64,000 nt of DNA from assembly GCF_000011385.1 (NCBI RefSeq), contig NC_005125.1, positions 496,001 to 560,000 on the forward strand. Direction: 5' to 3'. Origin of the DNA: Gloeobacter violaceus PCC 7421 (GTDB lineage Bacteria > Cyanobacteriota > Cyanobacteriia > Gloeobacterales > Gloeobacteraceae). Of the stretch, positions 19,072-26,628 are shown one piece after another. Within the stretch, counting starts at the first letter, position 1. Every line of letters begins with the position of its first letter. The notes beneath the pieces were generated by a model. That model had not been told where the DNA came from and did no database searches. It saw nothing but the letters and a program-made list of their open reading frames with translations. Position numbers and translations under genes: made by a program.

Positions 19072-20160
19072 TTAGGATATTGAAGTGGAGAATTTCAACT
19101 TCCACTCAGGATCTCTTGCTTGTACCTCTGTTCCATTTGGCTGAATGCTATATACGAGAATTTCTTCTTCGTGCTTAATTTTCAAGGTTTCTTCTGAGAA
19201 ATACAAAAAGCTTGTAGATACTTCCTGAATTTTGTTGTATGCCCATTGATTTAGCAATGTTTTGCCAGGAGGTCCCCCGCTTAATCGACATGCATAAACC
19301 ACTGGAGCACCAACAACCGTTAGTCCTCCAGCAATCGTTTGCATGTTTGCAGGTCCGTAATCAATGCCAATGCTCAAACCAGTATTATTCAAAACAGTGG
19401 TGAAATTTCTTCTATGATCCTTGTACTTTCTTTGAAAGATGGAATGGCATTCAATTGCGGACTGAACAGCATGTATCCCTGCATCAGGACCGCTGTAAAA
19501 CTCAGGAAAAAAGGCCAAGATTCCGTCGCCTGTAAATTTGTCAAAAATACCGTAATTTTTGGTAATTACCTCTTTCAAGTCTTTACATAGACTACTAATA
19601 AATTGAGCAAACATTTCTGGCGAGCGAGCCTTTAACATTAATTCAGTTGATCTTCTAATATCAATGGACATAACAAATGTTTCATGTTCTTGGTTTTTCA
19701 AGAACTCATTTAGAAAGTTTTCATGTTCAAAAAGAGCTTTCGCGGCCTGTTCGTTAACACGACTTTCAAGATCTTGTAGCTCCTGCTTCTTCTGCAATTC
19801 TTCAACGGTTTCTCTTAGTTTGTAGAACTCTCTTTCAGTTTCTTCATTTGCGAGATTTTTCTTAAGAATTTCACTTTTGAGTTCCCTGATTTCTTTTTCC
19901 AATTCAATTATTCTAGTTTTGTTTGATTGACTTTGTAGGGTTGAGTCTTCTAATAAGCTCGAGAGCGAGCTCGACAACTGAAACCCAGCTCCTCCTTTCA
20001 CTCTATCAAATAACTCACTCTGTCGCTTCGAAGCCTCAAATCTAGACGATAATACACTCTGTTGCTTCAAAGCCTCCTCAAAGCTAGATGAAGTAGCTGC
20101 ATGCTTGTTTCCTGCAAGCAATTTTTCGCTCTCTTGGCGTTCATTTTTCTCAGTTGACAT
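19072..20160 (-). CDS. Class III nucleotidyl cyclase-domain protein with N-terminal coiled coil
   Basis: A 362-residue protein, conspicuously AT-rich for this window. Residues 1-75 are low in order, 80-145 form a strong coiled coil, and 160-340 are a class III cyclase homology domain. MSIDIRRST gives the first metal-binding Asp (167) and KFTGDGILAFF the second (212), with Lys208 in the base-contact region. GLSIGIDYGP follows. In the last motif (TVVGAPVVYACRLSGG) the transition-state Arg (292) is kept. The positions that are usually Asp and Asn in adenylate cyclases are Thr281 and Val288. The product could therefore be a nucleotide other than cAMP. It lies five bases after a small unknown gene and ahead of the Rpn-like gene. 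Confidence 0.8.
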   Translation of the reverse strand: MSTEKNERQESEKLLAGNKHAATSSSFEEALKQQSVLSSRFEASKRQSELFDRVKGGAGFQLSSSLSSLLEDSTLQSQSNKTRIIELEKEIRELKSEILKKNLANEETEREFYKLRETVEELQKKQELQDLESRVNEQAAKALFEHENFLNEFLKNQEHETFVMSIDIRRSTELMLKARSPEMFAQFISSLCKDLKEVITKNYGIFDKFTGDGILAFFPEFYSGPDAGIHAVQSAIECHSIFQRKYKDHRRNFTTVLNNTGLSIGIDYGPANMQTIAGGLTVVGAPVVYACRLSGGPPGKTLLNQWAYNKIQEVSTSFLYFSEETLKIKHEEEILVYSIQPNGTEVQARDPEWKLKFSTSIS

Positions 20161-20165
20161 ACTGT

Positions 20166-20429
20166 TTATTGTCCCTCATGTCTCAGCAAAACCGAACATT
20201 TGCATTCAGCAGCAGCCTCACTCGCCGCGCAGAAGTCGATGCTTGCAACAACATCTTCAGGAGCGCCAGCGTCGAAGATAGGCAGTCCATTTTCAACTCT
20301 CAGCCGGGCCGGAGCTTGAATCTCCCTACCTTCGAAGCGCACAGGTTTATTGACCCGCTCTAGCAGCAGTTCGATGCGGGACTTACGGCGTCGTGTGGAT
20401 CTAGTCGGGGTTTTGGACTTGCGGGTCAT
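20166..20429 (-). CDS. Small basic hypothetical protein
   Basis: An 87-residue protein with a very basic N-terminus (TRKSKTPTRSTRRRKSR) and an acidic, alanine-rich C-terminus containing VVASIDFCAASEAAAECKC. No family recognised. It overlaps the preceding AbrB-like gene by 29 bases and ends five bases before the cyclase start, so it appears to be the middle gene of an operon. The close packing is the main support that it is real. It could be an adaptor or an antitoxin-like partner; that is speculation. Confidence 0.5.
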   Translation of the reverse strand: MTRKSKTPTRSTRRRKSRIELLLERVNKPVRFEGREIQAPARLRVENGLPIFDAGAPEDVVASIDFCAASEAAAECKCSVLLRHEGQ

Positions 20430-20592
20430 CTACGATACCAGAGCATAGGGTAACAGTGACAAATTCGCCCCCGGCCCGACCCGAGTCGAGTGCAATGACG
20501 TACAACCCCGTGGCTCCCTCGCCCCGGAGCCTGTCTCGCACCTGCTTCGGGAGGAGGAGTCTTCCCTGTTCATCCAAACGCACTCTGTCCAT
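20401..20592 (-). CDS. AbrB/MazE-type SpoVT fold DNA-binding protein
   Basis: A 63-residue protein beginning MDRVRLDEQGRLLLPKQVRDRL, the swapped-hairpin AbrB/SpoVT motif in which a short strand, a glycine turn and the 'LP..VR..L' helix form the DNA-binding dimer. The C-terminal 25 residues are not recognised. Such proteins usually repress their own operon. Here it is first in line, overlapping the 87-residue gene and upstream of the cyclase, so it may be the local regulator or an antitoxin. A perfect palindrome lies 17 bases before its start. Confidence 0.65.
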   Translation of the reverse strand: MDRVRLDEQGRLLLPKQVRDRLRGEGATGLYVIALDSGRAGGEFVTVTLCSGIVDDPQVQNPD

Positions 20593-20902
20593 ATCCGTAT
20601 TCTAGCCTGGTGCCGCCTGGCACCCGACCGTTTCGAGGGTGTTCGAATTGACTGACTTTGTCCTGGTGAGTCCCTCATAACTTCGGAACATCCGGTTTTT
20701 GCCACGGAGCCGGGAAAGCCACCTACTCGACATCGCCCCAGAAGTACCGGGTGACGTGCATTTCCTTGACCAACAGACAGGAACCGAAAGTTGACGCCGC
20801 ATGGGCACCCGCTCCCTCGACTTTGCCGGAGGTTCGGGGTCTCAGCTCTTAAAATGAGAGTCCAGATCCACTTTGACAACTTTCGGGGGGCGCGAGGAGT
20901 TT
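20593..20902. promoter_or_regulatory. Divergent spacer with a palindrome upstream of the AbrB-like gene
   Basis: This 310-bp divergent spacer holds no gene I can support. At 20609-20624 GGTGCC and GGCACC form a perfect six-base inverted repeat around GCCT, 17 bases upstream of the AbrB-like start. It could be an operator or a hairpin in the leader. An AGGAG ribosome-binding site for the plus-strand gene lies at the right end. Confidence 0.4.
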
Positions 20903-22570
20903 ATGGCCAAACCGGCGTTACTGACGGTCGACGACGATCCCGAGGTGTTGCAGGCGGTGGGGCGCGACCTGCAAAGCAAATACGGCGGCCGGTTTCGGGT
21001 ATTGAGGGCCGATTCGGGCGCCTCGGCTCTTGCCGCGCTCAAACAACTGCAACTGCGCAACCAGCCGGTGGCGCTGTTCCTGGTCGACCAGCGCATGCCC
21101 CAGATGAGCGGCGTCGAATTTCTCGAACAGGCGTTGCCGTTGTTCCCGGAGGCCAAGCGGGTGCTGCTCACCGCCTACGCCGACACAGATGCCGCCATCC
21201 GCGCCATCAACAGCGTGCGCACCGACTACTATCTGCTCAAACCCTGGGATCCGCCTGAAGAGAGGCTGTACCCGGTGCTCGACGATCTGCTGGATGACTG
21301 GCTTGCCAACCACAAGCCGCCCTTTGAAGGCATCCGGGTGGTGGGCAACCGCTGGTCGCCCCAGTCCCACCGGGTCAAAGATTTTCTGGCCCGCCAGCAG
21401 GTGCCCTACCAGTGGCTCGATCTCGAAATCCAACCGGAGGCGCAGCATCTTTTGAATGCTGCCGGTGACGACCAGGCGCACCTGCCGCTGGTGGTCTTTG
21501 CGGACGGCTCGCGCCTGGCACAGCCCACCAACGCCGAAATTGCCGAGAAGCTGGGGCTGCGCACTCGGGCGGAGCGGCCTTTTTACGACCTGATAATCGT
21601 GGGAGGCGGCCCGGCGGGTCTCGCGGCAGCGGTCTACGGCGCCTCGGAGGGACTCAGCACCGTGATGGTCGAGCGCCAGGCTCCGGGGGGCCAGGCGGGA
21701 TCCAGCTCGCGCATCGAAAATTATCTGGGCTTTCCGGTGGGCCTGAGCGGCGCGGATCTGGCCCGGCGGGCGGTGGCGCAGGCTCGCCGCTTCGGCGTCG
21801 AGATTCTCTCCCCACAGGAAGTGACCGGCATCCGCATCGAACCGCCCTACCGGGTAGTCACTCTGGCGGACGGCAGCGAGGTGAGCTGCCACGCGCTGCT
21901 CATCGCCACCGGCGTCTCCTACCGCAAACTGGAGGTGGCGGGGGCGGAGGCGCTCACCGGGGCGGGAGTCTACTACGGTGCCGCCCAGTCCGAGGCGCTC
22001 GCCTGCAGCAACGAAGCAGTTTTTATCGTGGGGGGCGCCAACTCCGCCGGCCAAGCCGCCGTCTACTTTGCGCGCTACGCGAAGCAGGTGACGATGCTGG
22101 TGCGCGGCGAATCGCTCACGGCAAGCATGTCGCAATACCTCATCGAGCAAATCGCCCAGACTGAAAACATTGTCGTACGCACCCGCACCAGCGTCACAGC
22201 CGTCAAAGGCGAGAGCAACCTGGAGGCGATTACCGTCCACGACGACGCCACCGGCGAGACCCAGACGCTCCCTGCCAATTCGCTGTTTATCTTGATCGGG
22301 GCGGCCCCCAACACCGACTGGCTCGCAGGCGTGGTCGAGCGCGACGAGCGCGGATTTATCCTGGCCGGTCCCGACTTGATGCGCGACCGGCGCCGCCCGC
22401 GCGGTTGGACGCTCGATCGCGACCCATTCTTGCTTGAGACCAGCGTGCCGGGCATCTTCGTGGCGGGCGACGTGCGCTGCAAATCGGTCAAACGGGTGGC
22501 TTCCGGGGTGGGCGAAGGCTCGATCGCCGTGCAGTTCATTCACCAGTACCTGAGCAAAGTGGGGACATAA
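20903..22570 (+). CDS. Fused response-regulator receiver / thioredoxin-reductase-like flavoprotein
   Basis: A 555-residue fusion. Residues 1-125 are a receiver domain with acidic pair Asp10-Asp11, phospho-acceptor Asp62 in LFLVDQRMP, Thr90 and Lys113 (LLKPWD). A middle segment of about 100 residues follows. From about residue 230 there is a thioredoxin-reductase-type FAD/NAD(P)H module (VGGGPAGLAAAVYG, GGQAGSSSRIENYLG, and a second nucleotide motif VGGANSAGQAAVYFA). The CxxC pair of classical thioredoxin reductases is replaced by GAAQ in GVYYGAAQSEA, so disulfide reduction by the usual route is unlikely. GAGGAG precedes the ATG. Such fusions are known, but the substrate is not. Confidence 0.88.
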   Translation: MAKPALLTVDDDPEVLQAVGRDLQSKYGGRFRVLRADSGASALAALKQLQLRNQPVALFLVDQRMPQMSGVEFLEQALPLFPEAKRVLLTAYADTDAAIRAINSVRTDYYLLKPWDPPEERLYPVLDDLLDDWLANHKPPFEGIRVVGNRWSPQSHRVKDFLARQQVPYQWLDLEIQPEAQHLLNAAGDDQAHLPLVVFADGSRLAQPTNAEIAEKLGLRTRAERPFYDLIIVGGGPAGLAAAVYGASEGLSTVMVERQAPGGQAGSSSRIENYLGFPVGLSGADLARRAVAQARRFGVEILSPQEVTGIRIEPPYRVVTLADGSEVSCHALLIATGVSYRKLEVAGAEALTGAGVYYGAAQSEALACSNEAVFIVGGANSAGQAAVYFARYAKQVTMLVRGESLTASMSQYLIEQIAQTENIVVRTRTSVTAVKGESNLEAITVHDDATGETQTLPANSLFILIGAAPNTDWLAGVVERDERGFILAGPDLMRDRRRPRGWTLDRDPFLLETSVPGIFVAGDVRCKSVKRVASGVGEGSIAVQFIHQYLSKVGT

Positions 22571-22603
22571 GCGGGGGAACTCGGCCGGGCTTTGCCGCCC
22601 CCC

Positions 22604-22652
22604 TTGCGCCCTGCCTCCGGATGCGCTAGATTTTGGTTGTGCGACCAACCAA
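22604..22652 (+). promoter_or_regulatory. Promoter and probable TetR operator of the tetR gene
   Basis: TTGCGC at 22604 and TAGATT at 22627 are separated by 17 bases, a plausible housekeeping promoter. Immediately after the -10 box lies TTGGTT...AACCAA, an inverted repeat over the expected transcription start. Its TGGTTG/CAACCA half-sites recur upstream of the downstream epimerase gene. This arrangement fits autorepression by the TetR protein encoded here. Confidence 0.45.
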
Positions 22653-22665
22653 CATCGTTTCGACC

Positions 22666-23247
22666 GTGAAAGCCAGCAAAAACCCGTCGGCGCCCCGTTC
22701 GCAGATCACCGCCGCCGCCTACCGTCTGTTGGCCGAAAAAGGCTACGAGGCGGCGACGATGAAGGAGATCGCCCACGCCGCCGGTGTCGCTCCGGGCCTC
22801 ATCCACTACTACTTCAAGAGCAAAGACGAGCTGTTGCAGGAGGTTTTGAGCGAGGCAGGCAGACGCTACATCCAGCAGATGCAGCGCTTTGCCGAGCAGT
22901 ACAGCGGCGAAGCGCTGGAGCAGGTCACCTTGGCTGAGCCCCGCGAGCGGGTGGAGCGCGAACCCGAGTGGTATCGCCTGAGGAGCGAGTTGTTCGCCCT
23001 CGGGCTGCACCATCCCCACTTCAAGCCGGCGGCGGCGGCCATGCTCGCCGCCGGCCGCGAATGCATCGGCGGCACGATCGAAAAGATTGCCCGCCACAAG
23101 CTTGCCCACCCCCCCGAGGCGGTGGCGGCGGTGCTGCTTGCCACCTTCGACGGGTTGGCCACTCAAAAACTCGCAGACCCCGACTTCGATCTCGAAGCGG
23201 CCTACCGGGTTCTAGCCGAGATGTTCCGCTCGCAACTGTCCGGGTAA
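22666..23247 (+). CDS. TetR-family transcriptional regulator
   Basis: A regulator of 193 residues. The N-terminal helix-turn-helix is clear: ITAAAYRLLAEKGYEAATMKEIAHAAGVAPGLIHYYF, then KSKDELLQEVL. The remaining residues are the variable ligand-binding and dimer domain. In-frame starts exist at TTG 22633, GTG 22639 and GTG 22666. The last is chosen because the proposed promoter and operator overlap the earlier ones. It lies just upstream of and in line with an NAD-epimerase and a DUF1772 gene, with shared operator half-sites, so it probably controls them and itself. The ligand is unknown. Confidence 0.85.
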   Translation: MKASKNPSAPRSQITAAAYRLLAEKGYEAATMKEIAHAAGVAPGLIHYYFKSKDELLQEVLSEAGRRYIQQMQRFAEQYSGEALEQVTLAEPRERVEREPEWYRLRSELFALGLHHPHFKPAAAAMLAAGRECIGGTIEKIARHKLAHPPEAVAAVLLATFDGLATQKLADPDFDLEAAYRVLAEMFRSQLSG

Positions 23248-23296
23248 TCCACCCCCCCAACGCTCTGCCCCAAAGGCAGTTTTTACGGCCCACGAT

Positions 23297-23310
23297 TGGT
23301 TGGTCAACCA
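23297..23310. promoter_or_regulatory. Probable TetR operator upstream of the epimerase gene
   Basis: TGGTTG and CAACCA form an inverted repeat with a two-base centre, 30 bases before the epimerase ATG. The same half-sites, with six bases between them, occur at the tetR start. This is consistent with one regulator acting at both places. Confidence 0.45.
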
Positions 23311-23339
23311 GCCATAAACCTACCGCGAGGACTCGATCG

Positions 23340-24212
23340 ATGGAAATTTTTCTAACCGGCGCCACGGGGTACATCGGCGGCGCGGTGGCCCGCGAGCTTC
23401 TAGGGCGGGGCCACCGGGTGGTGGGTCTTGTGCGCAACGAGGATTCCGCCCGCAAATTGCCGGAGGACCCACGACTGCTTCCGCTCGTCGCCGATCTGGC
23501 CGACACGGCGGCGCTGGCCCAGGCAGCCCGGGAGGTCGACGCCGTCGTCCATGCCGGTGCCACCGGCGGGTCCGACGGCGCCGAGGTGGATAGACGCGCG
23601 ACTTTTGCCCTGCTGGAGGCCTTGCGCGGCACGGCAAAACCCTTCCTCTACACGAGCGGCGTCTGGATCATGGGCAACACGGGCGGTCAGGTCCTGGATG
23701 AAGCCGCTCCCCTCGACCCGACACCGCTCATCGCCTGGCGCGCCGAACTGGAGGCGAAGCTGCTGGCCGAATCCGGAGTACGCGCCGTTGTCGTCCGACC
23801 CGCCGTGGTCTACGGCCGGGGCGGCGGCTTGGTGGGTGGGCTGGTCGATTCGGGGCGCGAGGCAGGGGTCGTGCGTTACGTGGGCGACGGCGAGAACCGC
23901 TGGCCCCTGGTGCACGTGGACGATCTTGCCCGCCTGTACGCAGCGGCAATCGAATCGGGGCTCTCGAACACGGTGTTCATCGCCGCCGCCGGTCCGTCGT
24001 TGCGCCTGAAGGATATCGCCCTCGCGGCAAGCCGGGCCGCGGGCATCCCGGGCCGGGTCGAATCCTGGCCGCTAGAGGCGGCTCGGCAGACGCTTGGGGC
24101 TTTTGCGGACGCCCTCGCCCTCGATCAGCAGGTCACGGCGGCAAAAGCGACCCGTCTGCTCGGGTGGCAATCCCAGGCCCCCTCCCTCCCCGACGAACTT
24201 GCCCGGGCTTGA
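23340..24212 (+). CDS. NAD(P)-dependent epimerase/dehydratase family protein
   Basis: A 290-residue atypical short-chain dehydrogenase. MEIFLTGATGYIGGAVARELL carries the TGATGYIG dinucleotide motif at residues 6-13, followed by AVVHAGATGG in the fourth-strand region. YTSGVWIMGN and VVVRPAVVYGRGGG match the NAD-dependent epimerase/NmrA-like branch, but the YxxxK pair is not obvious. GCGAGGA lies before the ATG. It is preceded by the probable TetR operator and followed after 31 bases by a DUF1772 membrane protein, so the two are probably co-transcribed. The substrate is unknown; TetR-linked members of this family often handle small xenobiotics or quinones. Confidence 0.8.
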   Translation: MEIFLTGATGYIGGAVARELLGRGHRVVGLVRNEDSARKLPEDPRLLPLVADLADTAALAQAAREVDAVVHAGATGGSDGAEVDRRATFALLEALRGTAKPFLYTSGVWIMGNTGGQVLDEAAPLDPTPLIAWRAELEAKLLAESGVRAVVVRPAVVYGRGGGLVGGLVDSGREAGVVRYVGDGENRWPLVHVDDLARLYAAAIESGLSNTVFIAAAGPSLRLKDIALAASRAAGIPGRVESWPLEAARQTLGAFADALALDQQVTAAKATRLLGWQSQAPSLPDELARA

Positions 24213-24243
24213 CACGGCCCATTCCCTCTCAGGAGTACTTTCG

Positions 24244-24714
24244 ATGAACGATCCCCTACCCACCGCGCTGTGGCTGGTGTCGGTGCTGAGCACGGCAGTG
24301 CTCTACGGCACGGACGTGTTTTTTGCCGTGGTTGGCCGCGACGCGCTCGCCAAGAGCAGCACCGCTTGCCTGGCCGACGTGGTCGCCCGCCTGCACGAGG
24401 TCGCAGACGAACGGATGCCCGTGTTCGGCGCCACGGCGTTGGCGAGCACCTTCGCCTTTGGGCTGAGCCTGGGCCTGCCGACCGCCTCGGGTCTACTGGT
24501 CCTGGTTACCCTTGCGGCCCTGCTCTCCCAATTGGGCCTGTACCTCGCCGTCGCCAGACCGGTGAACCGGCGGATGGTCCAGGCGGTGCAGACGGGCCAG
24601 GCACTCCCCGACGCCCGCGCCCTGCAAGCGCGATGGGACAGCGTCATCGTCGCACGCGCCCTGAGCCTGACCCTGGCCCTGGTAACCCTCCTCGCCGCGG
24701 GCGTCCTTCGCTAA
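24244..24714 (+). CDS. DUF1772-like integral membrane protein
   Basis: A 156-residue protein with about four hydrophobic segments (residues 8-30, 58-75, 80-103 and 137-155) and a conserved-looking ARPVNRRMVQAVQTG loop between the third and fourth. The pattern fits the DUF1772 / anthrone-oxygenase-like membrane family. A CAGGAG site precedes the ATG by seven bases. It is the third gene of the TetR-controlled set. Biochemical function is not known for this branch. Confidence 0.7.
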   Translation: MNDPLPTALWLVSVLSTAVLYGTDVFFAVVGRDALAKSSTACLADVVARLHEVADERMPVFGATALASTFAFGLSLGLPTASGLLVLVTLAALLSQLGLYLAVARPVNRRMVQAVQTGQALPDARALQARWDSVIVARALSLTLALVTLLAAGVLR

Positions 24715-24750
24715 GTCGGAGCTCTTTTCCGATTCAGGCAACGCGCCCAC

Positions 24751-24918
24751 CACGCAAAGCGTGCGAGCCCTCGAAACACCTGCCAGGCAGCCCACCGGGT
24801 CTCCCGCCCACTGCGAGCCACACTTCTCGCCGCAGTCGACACGCAAAGCGTGCACGCACCGAGAGTGTATACCGAGCCCGCCCACAGCGTCTCCCGCCCA
24901 CCTTGCCGTGAAGTCCGG
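24751..24918. repeat. Two-copy direct repeat, unit about 89 bp
   Basis: CACGCAAAGCGTGC occurs at 24751 and again at 24840, each a small hairpin (CACGC/GCGTG). Both are followed at similar spacing by a GCCCAC...GTCTCCCGCCCAC segment. The two units are therefore imperfect tandem copies about 89 bp apart. They lie between the DUF1772 gene and aac(3), directly before the double-hairpin repeat. No coding frame is supported here. Confidence 0.6.
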
Positions 24919-25032
24919 GGGGTGTCGGGGGGGTGGCACCCCCCCGACGCGGGGAAGGGAGAGCGCGAGAGGGGAACCCGAAGGGGGTTCCCCCTCTCGC
25001 ACCCCACAGATCCTCGTGCAAAACGAATCCCA
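24914..25032 (+). repeat. Dispersed double-hairpin repeat, copy A
   Basis: This copy holds two consecutive inverted repeats. The first is at 24924-24948, with 12-base arms GTCGGGGGGGTG and CACCCCCCCGAC around one base. The second is a GCGAGAGGGGAACCC stem around GAA with a single bulge. A CAGATC and GTGCAAAACGAA tail follows. A near-identical copy lies at 30216-30336 on the other strand. Copy A sits between convergent genes (DUF1772 and aac(3)), suggesting a termination or transcript-stabilising role. Confidence 0.8.
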
Positions 25033-25127
25033 CAAACTGCCGTGCAAAACCAAGTGTCAGGAGCAAACCCGAGACCAGACAGTCCGGCAGGGAAAAAAAC
25101 CCCCACAAGCTGCAGCAGCCCCGCAAT

Positions 25128-25895
25128 CTACGGGAAAAAGCGTTCCAGCCACTGGATGCCAAAACCGATCAATTCCGGCGCTTCGAACAGGAACGACTCC
25201 GCCGCCCCGACGCGACCCCGACGCCCGAACCCACAAGCCAGAAAGTCGGAGGCGATGCGTTCGAAACAGTTCGCAGGCAGTGCGTCGCTCACCGGCTCCG
25301 CCGTGTCGAATTCCTCGAAATCCACCCACCGATGCCCACCCTCACCAGGCACGCGCCGCCGGTACCGGACAATGCGCTTATTCGGGATGTTTGCTTTGTG
25401 CTCGGCGTAGTGCAGCAGGGTGATCGTATCGAGCGGCGCCCCGATCAGCAATACCCGCCCTTGCGCCTGGACAATTTTCTCGAAGGGCGACCCCTCACCG
25501 TAGCCGTACTGGAACGGGTGCTCCCCAGTGATCCAGCCGGCCTGAGGGCCAATCGCCACCACCCCGGCGTCGGGGTGATCGCTGCGCAGGGCGCCGGGCC
25601 AGTTGCGCAGCGTCTCGTGCAGAATACCGTGGTCGCGGGCGGCGTGGGCGATGCGCTTGTCGAATACCGGGATCTCAGCAGGATCGTCGTCGTCCTCATA
25701 AAAAGGTTCGAAATCCACATAGGCGCTCAGTGTCCCCTCGGGGCCGATCGCATCGAACATCGCCTGCGCCAGGACGTTGACGCCGCCGACGATTCTGCCC
25801 ACGGAGCGAATGCTCGCGTGCACCATCAGCAAATCCCCCCGTCCGACGTCCAGGCGGACAAGATCTTCAAGCAGCGCGCTGCGGGTTGTAACCAC
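25128..25895 (-). CDS. AAC(3)-family aminoglycoside N-acetyltransferase
   Basis: A 255-residue antibiotic-acetyltransferase fold protein. LLMVHASIRSVGRIVGG is the N-terminal signature, RSDHPDAGVVAIG the middle motif, YGEGSPFEKI the loop that helps bind acetyl-CoA, and LLIGAPLDTITLLHYAEH contains the catalytic-region His and Glu. The family transfers acetyl from acetyl-CoA to the 3-amino group of 2-deoxystreptamine aminoglycosides. Chromosomal members without proven resistance are common, so the true substrate is open. It starts at a GTG 65 bp after the TetR stop and may be the last gene of the devBC-tetR set. Confidence 0.85.
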   Translation of the reverse strand: MVTTRSALLEDLVRLDVGRGDLLMVHASIRSVGRIVGGVNVLAQAMFDAIGPEGTLSAYVDFEPFYEDDDDPAEIPVFDKRIAHAARDHGILHETLRNWPGALRSDHPDAGVVAIGPQAGWITGEHPFQYGYGEGSPFEKIVQAQGRVLLIGAPLDTITLLHYAEHKANIPNKRIVRYRRRVPGEGGHRWVDFEEFDTAEPVSDALPANCFERIASDFLACGFGRRGRVGAAESFLFEAPELIGFGIQWLERFFP

Positions 25896-25960
25896 GAGTT
25901 GATGATACCGGCGGTTGAGGACAAACCGAACACCGCGATCTGCCCAGAGGATATTTGGAT

Positions 25961-26617
25961 TCAGCGCTGGAGCCCGATTGGTCCGCCGGCAAGCTGCGCC
26001 ACGCGCTCCCGGATGGCGAGCCTGGCTCTTTGCAGAGCTTGTGGATCATCAAACAGCTGAAAGGCCCAGTTGGCGCCCATGCCGAGGGCGTGGATCTCAA
26101 AGGCCAGTTGCGCCGGTTCGATGTCGGTAGGCAGTTCGCCCAGCTCCTGCGCTTCGCGGATCCGCCGCTCCAAATTCCTAAGCCAGTAGCCCATAATCAG
26201 CGCCAGCTTCTCGCGCACGGGGCCGGGGCGGCTGTCGAACTCAGTCGAGATCGCCATAAAAAAGCAGCCCCCCGCAAACACCCCCCGCTCGATATAACCC
26301 AGCCAGGCGTCGCACAGTTGCTCCAGGGCGACTAGGCCCCGGCTTTGGGGCGAGAGGCGCTCCAGCACTTCGGCTGAGAAGATCGCCCGCGCCTGCTCGA
26401 CAATGGCCAGTTGCAGTTCGGTGAGCGAGCCGAAGTGGGCAAACAGTCCACTCTTGCTGCGGCCCAGTTCGGCGGCAAGGCGGCCCAGGGAAAGATTTTC
26501 CAGTCCCTCGACCGAAGCAAGCTGCGCCGCAGTGTGCAAAATTTCTTCGCGCGTCCTCGCCCCGCGGGCCGTCGATCGCCTGGCGGAAGCAGATGGGTTC
26601 GCTCTAGCGGCTGCCAC
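25961..26617 (-). CDS. TetR/AcrR-family transcriptional regulator
   Basis: A 218-residue TetR-type repressor. ILHTAAQLASVEGLENLSLGRLAAELGRSKSGLFAHFGS is the N-terminal helix-turn-helix, and the C-terminal domain contains GGCFFMAISTEFDSRPGPVR, typical of the TetR_C_6-like branch. The GTG at 26617 is chosen because AGGAG lies ten bases upstream; the frame is open further into devC. It begins 11 bases after the devC stop, so it is read with the devB-devC genes. The perfect palindrome in the devB promoter is its likely target. Confidence 0.88.
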   Translation of the reverse strand: MAAARANPSASARRSTARGARTREEILHTAAQLASVEGLENLSLGRLAAELGRSKSGLFAHFGSLTELQLAIVEQARAIFSAEVLERLSPQSRGLVALEQLCDAWLGYIERGVFAGGCFFMAISTEFDSRPGPVREKLALIMGYWLRNLERRIREAQELGELPTDIEPAQLAFEIHALGMGANWAFQLFDDPQALQRARLAIRERVAQLAGGPIGLQR

Positions 26618-26628
26618 GGGCGTTGCTC

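Noticed and set aside
20602-20808. A 68-codon minus-strand frame upstream of the AbrB-like gene
   Set aside because: No domain, no ribosome-binding site, and it contains the palindrome that looks regulatory.
20918-22648. A very long minus-strand frame opposite the receiver-reductase gene
   Set aside because: High GC third positions create long antisense frames; the plus-strand gene has complete domain motifs and a ribosome-binding site.
24720-25030. Possible CRISPR array, because of repeated CACGCAAAGCGTGC and nearby hairpins
   Set aside because: Only two units occur, their spacing sequences are themselves similar, and no cas gene is present.
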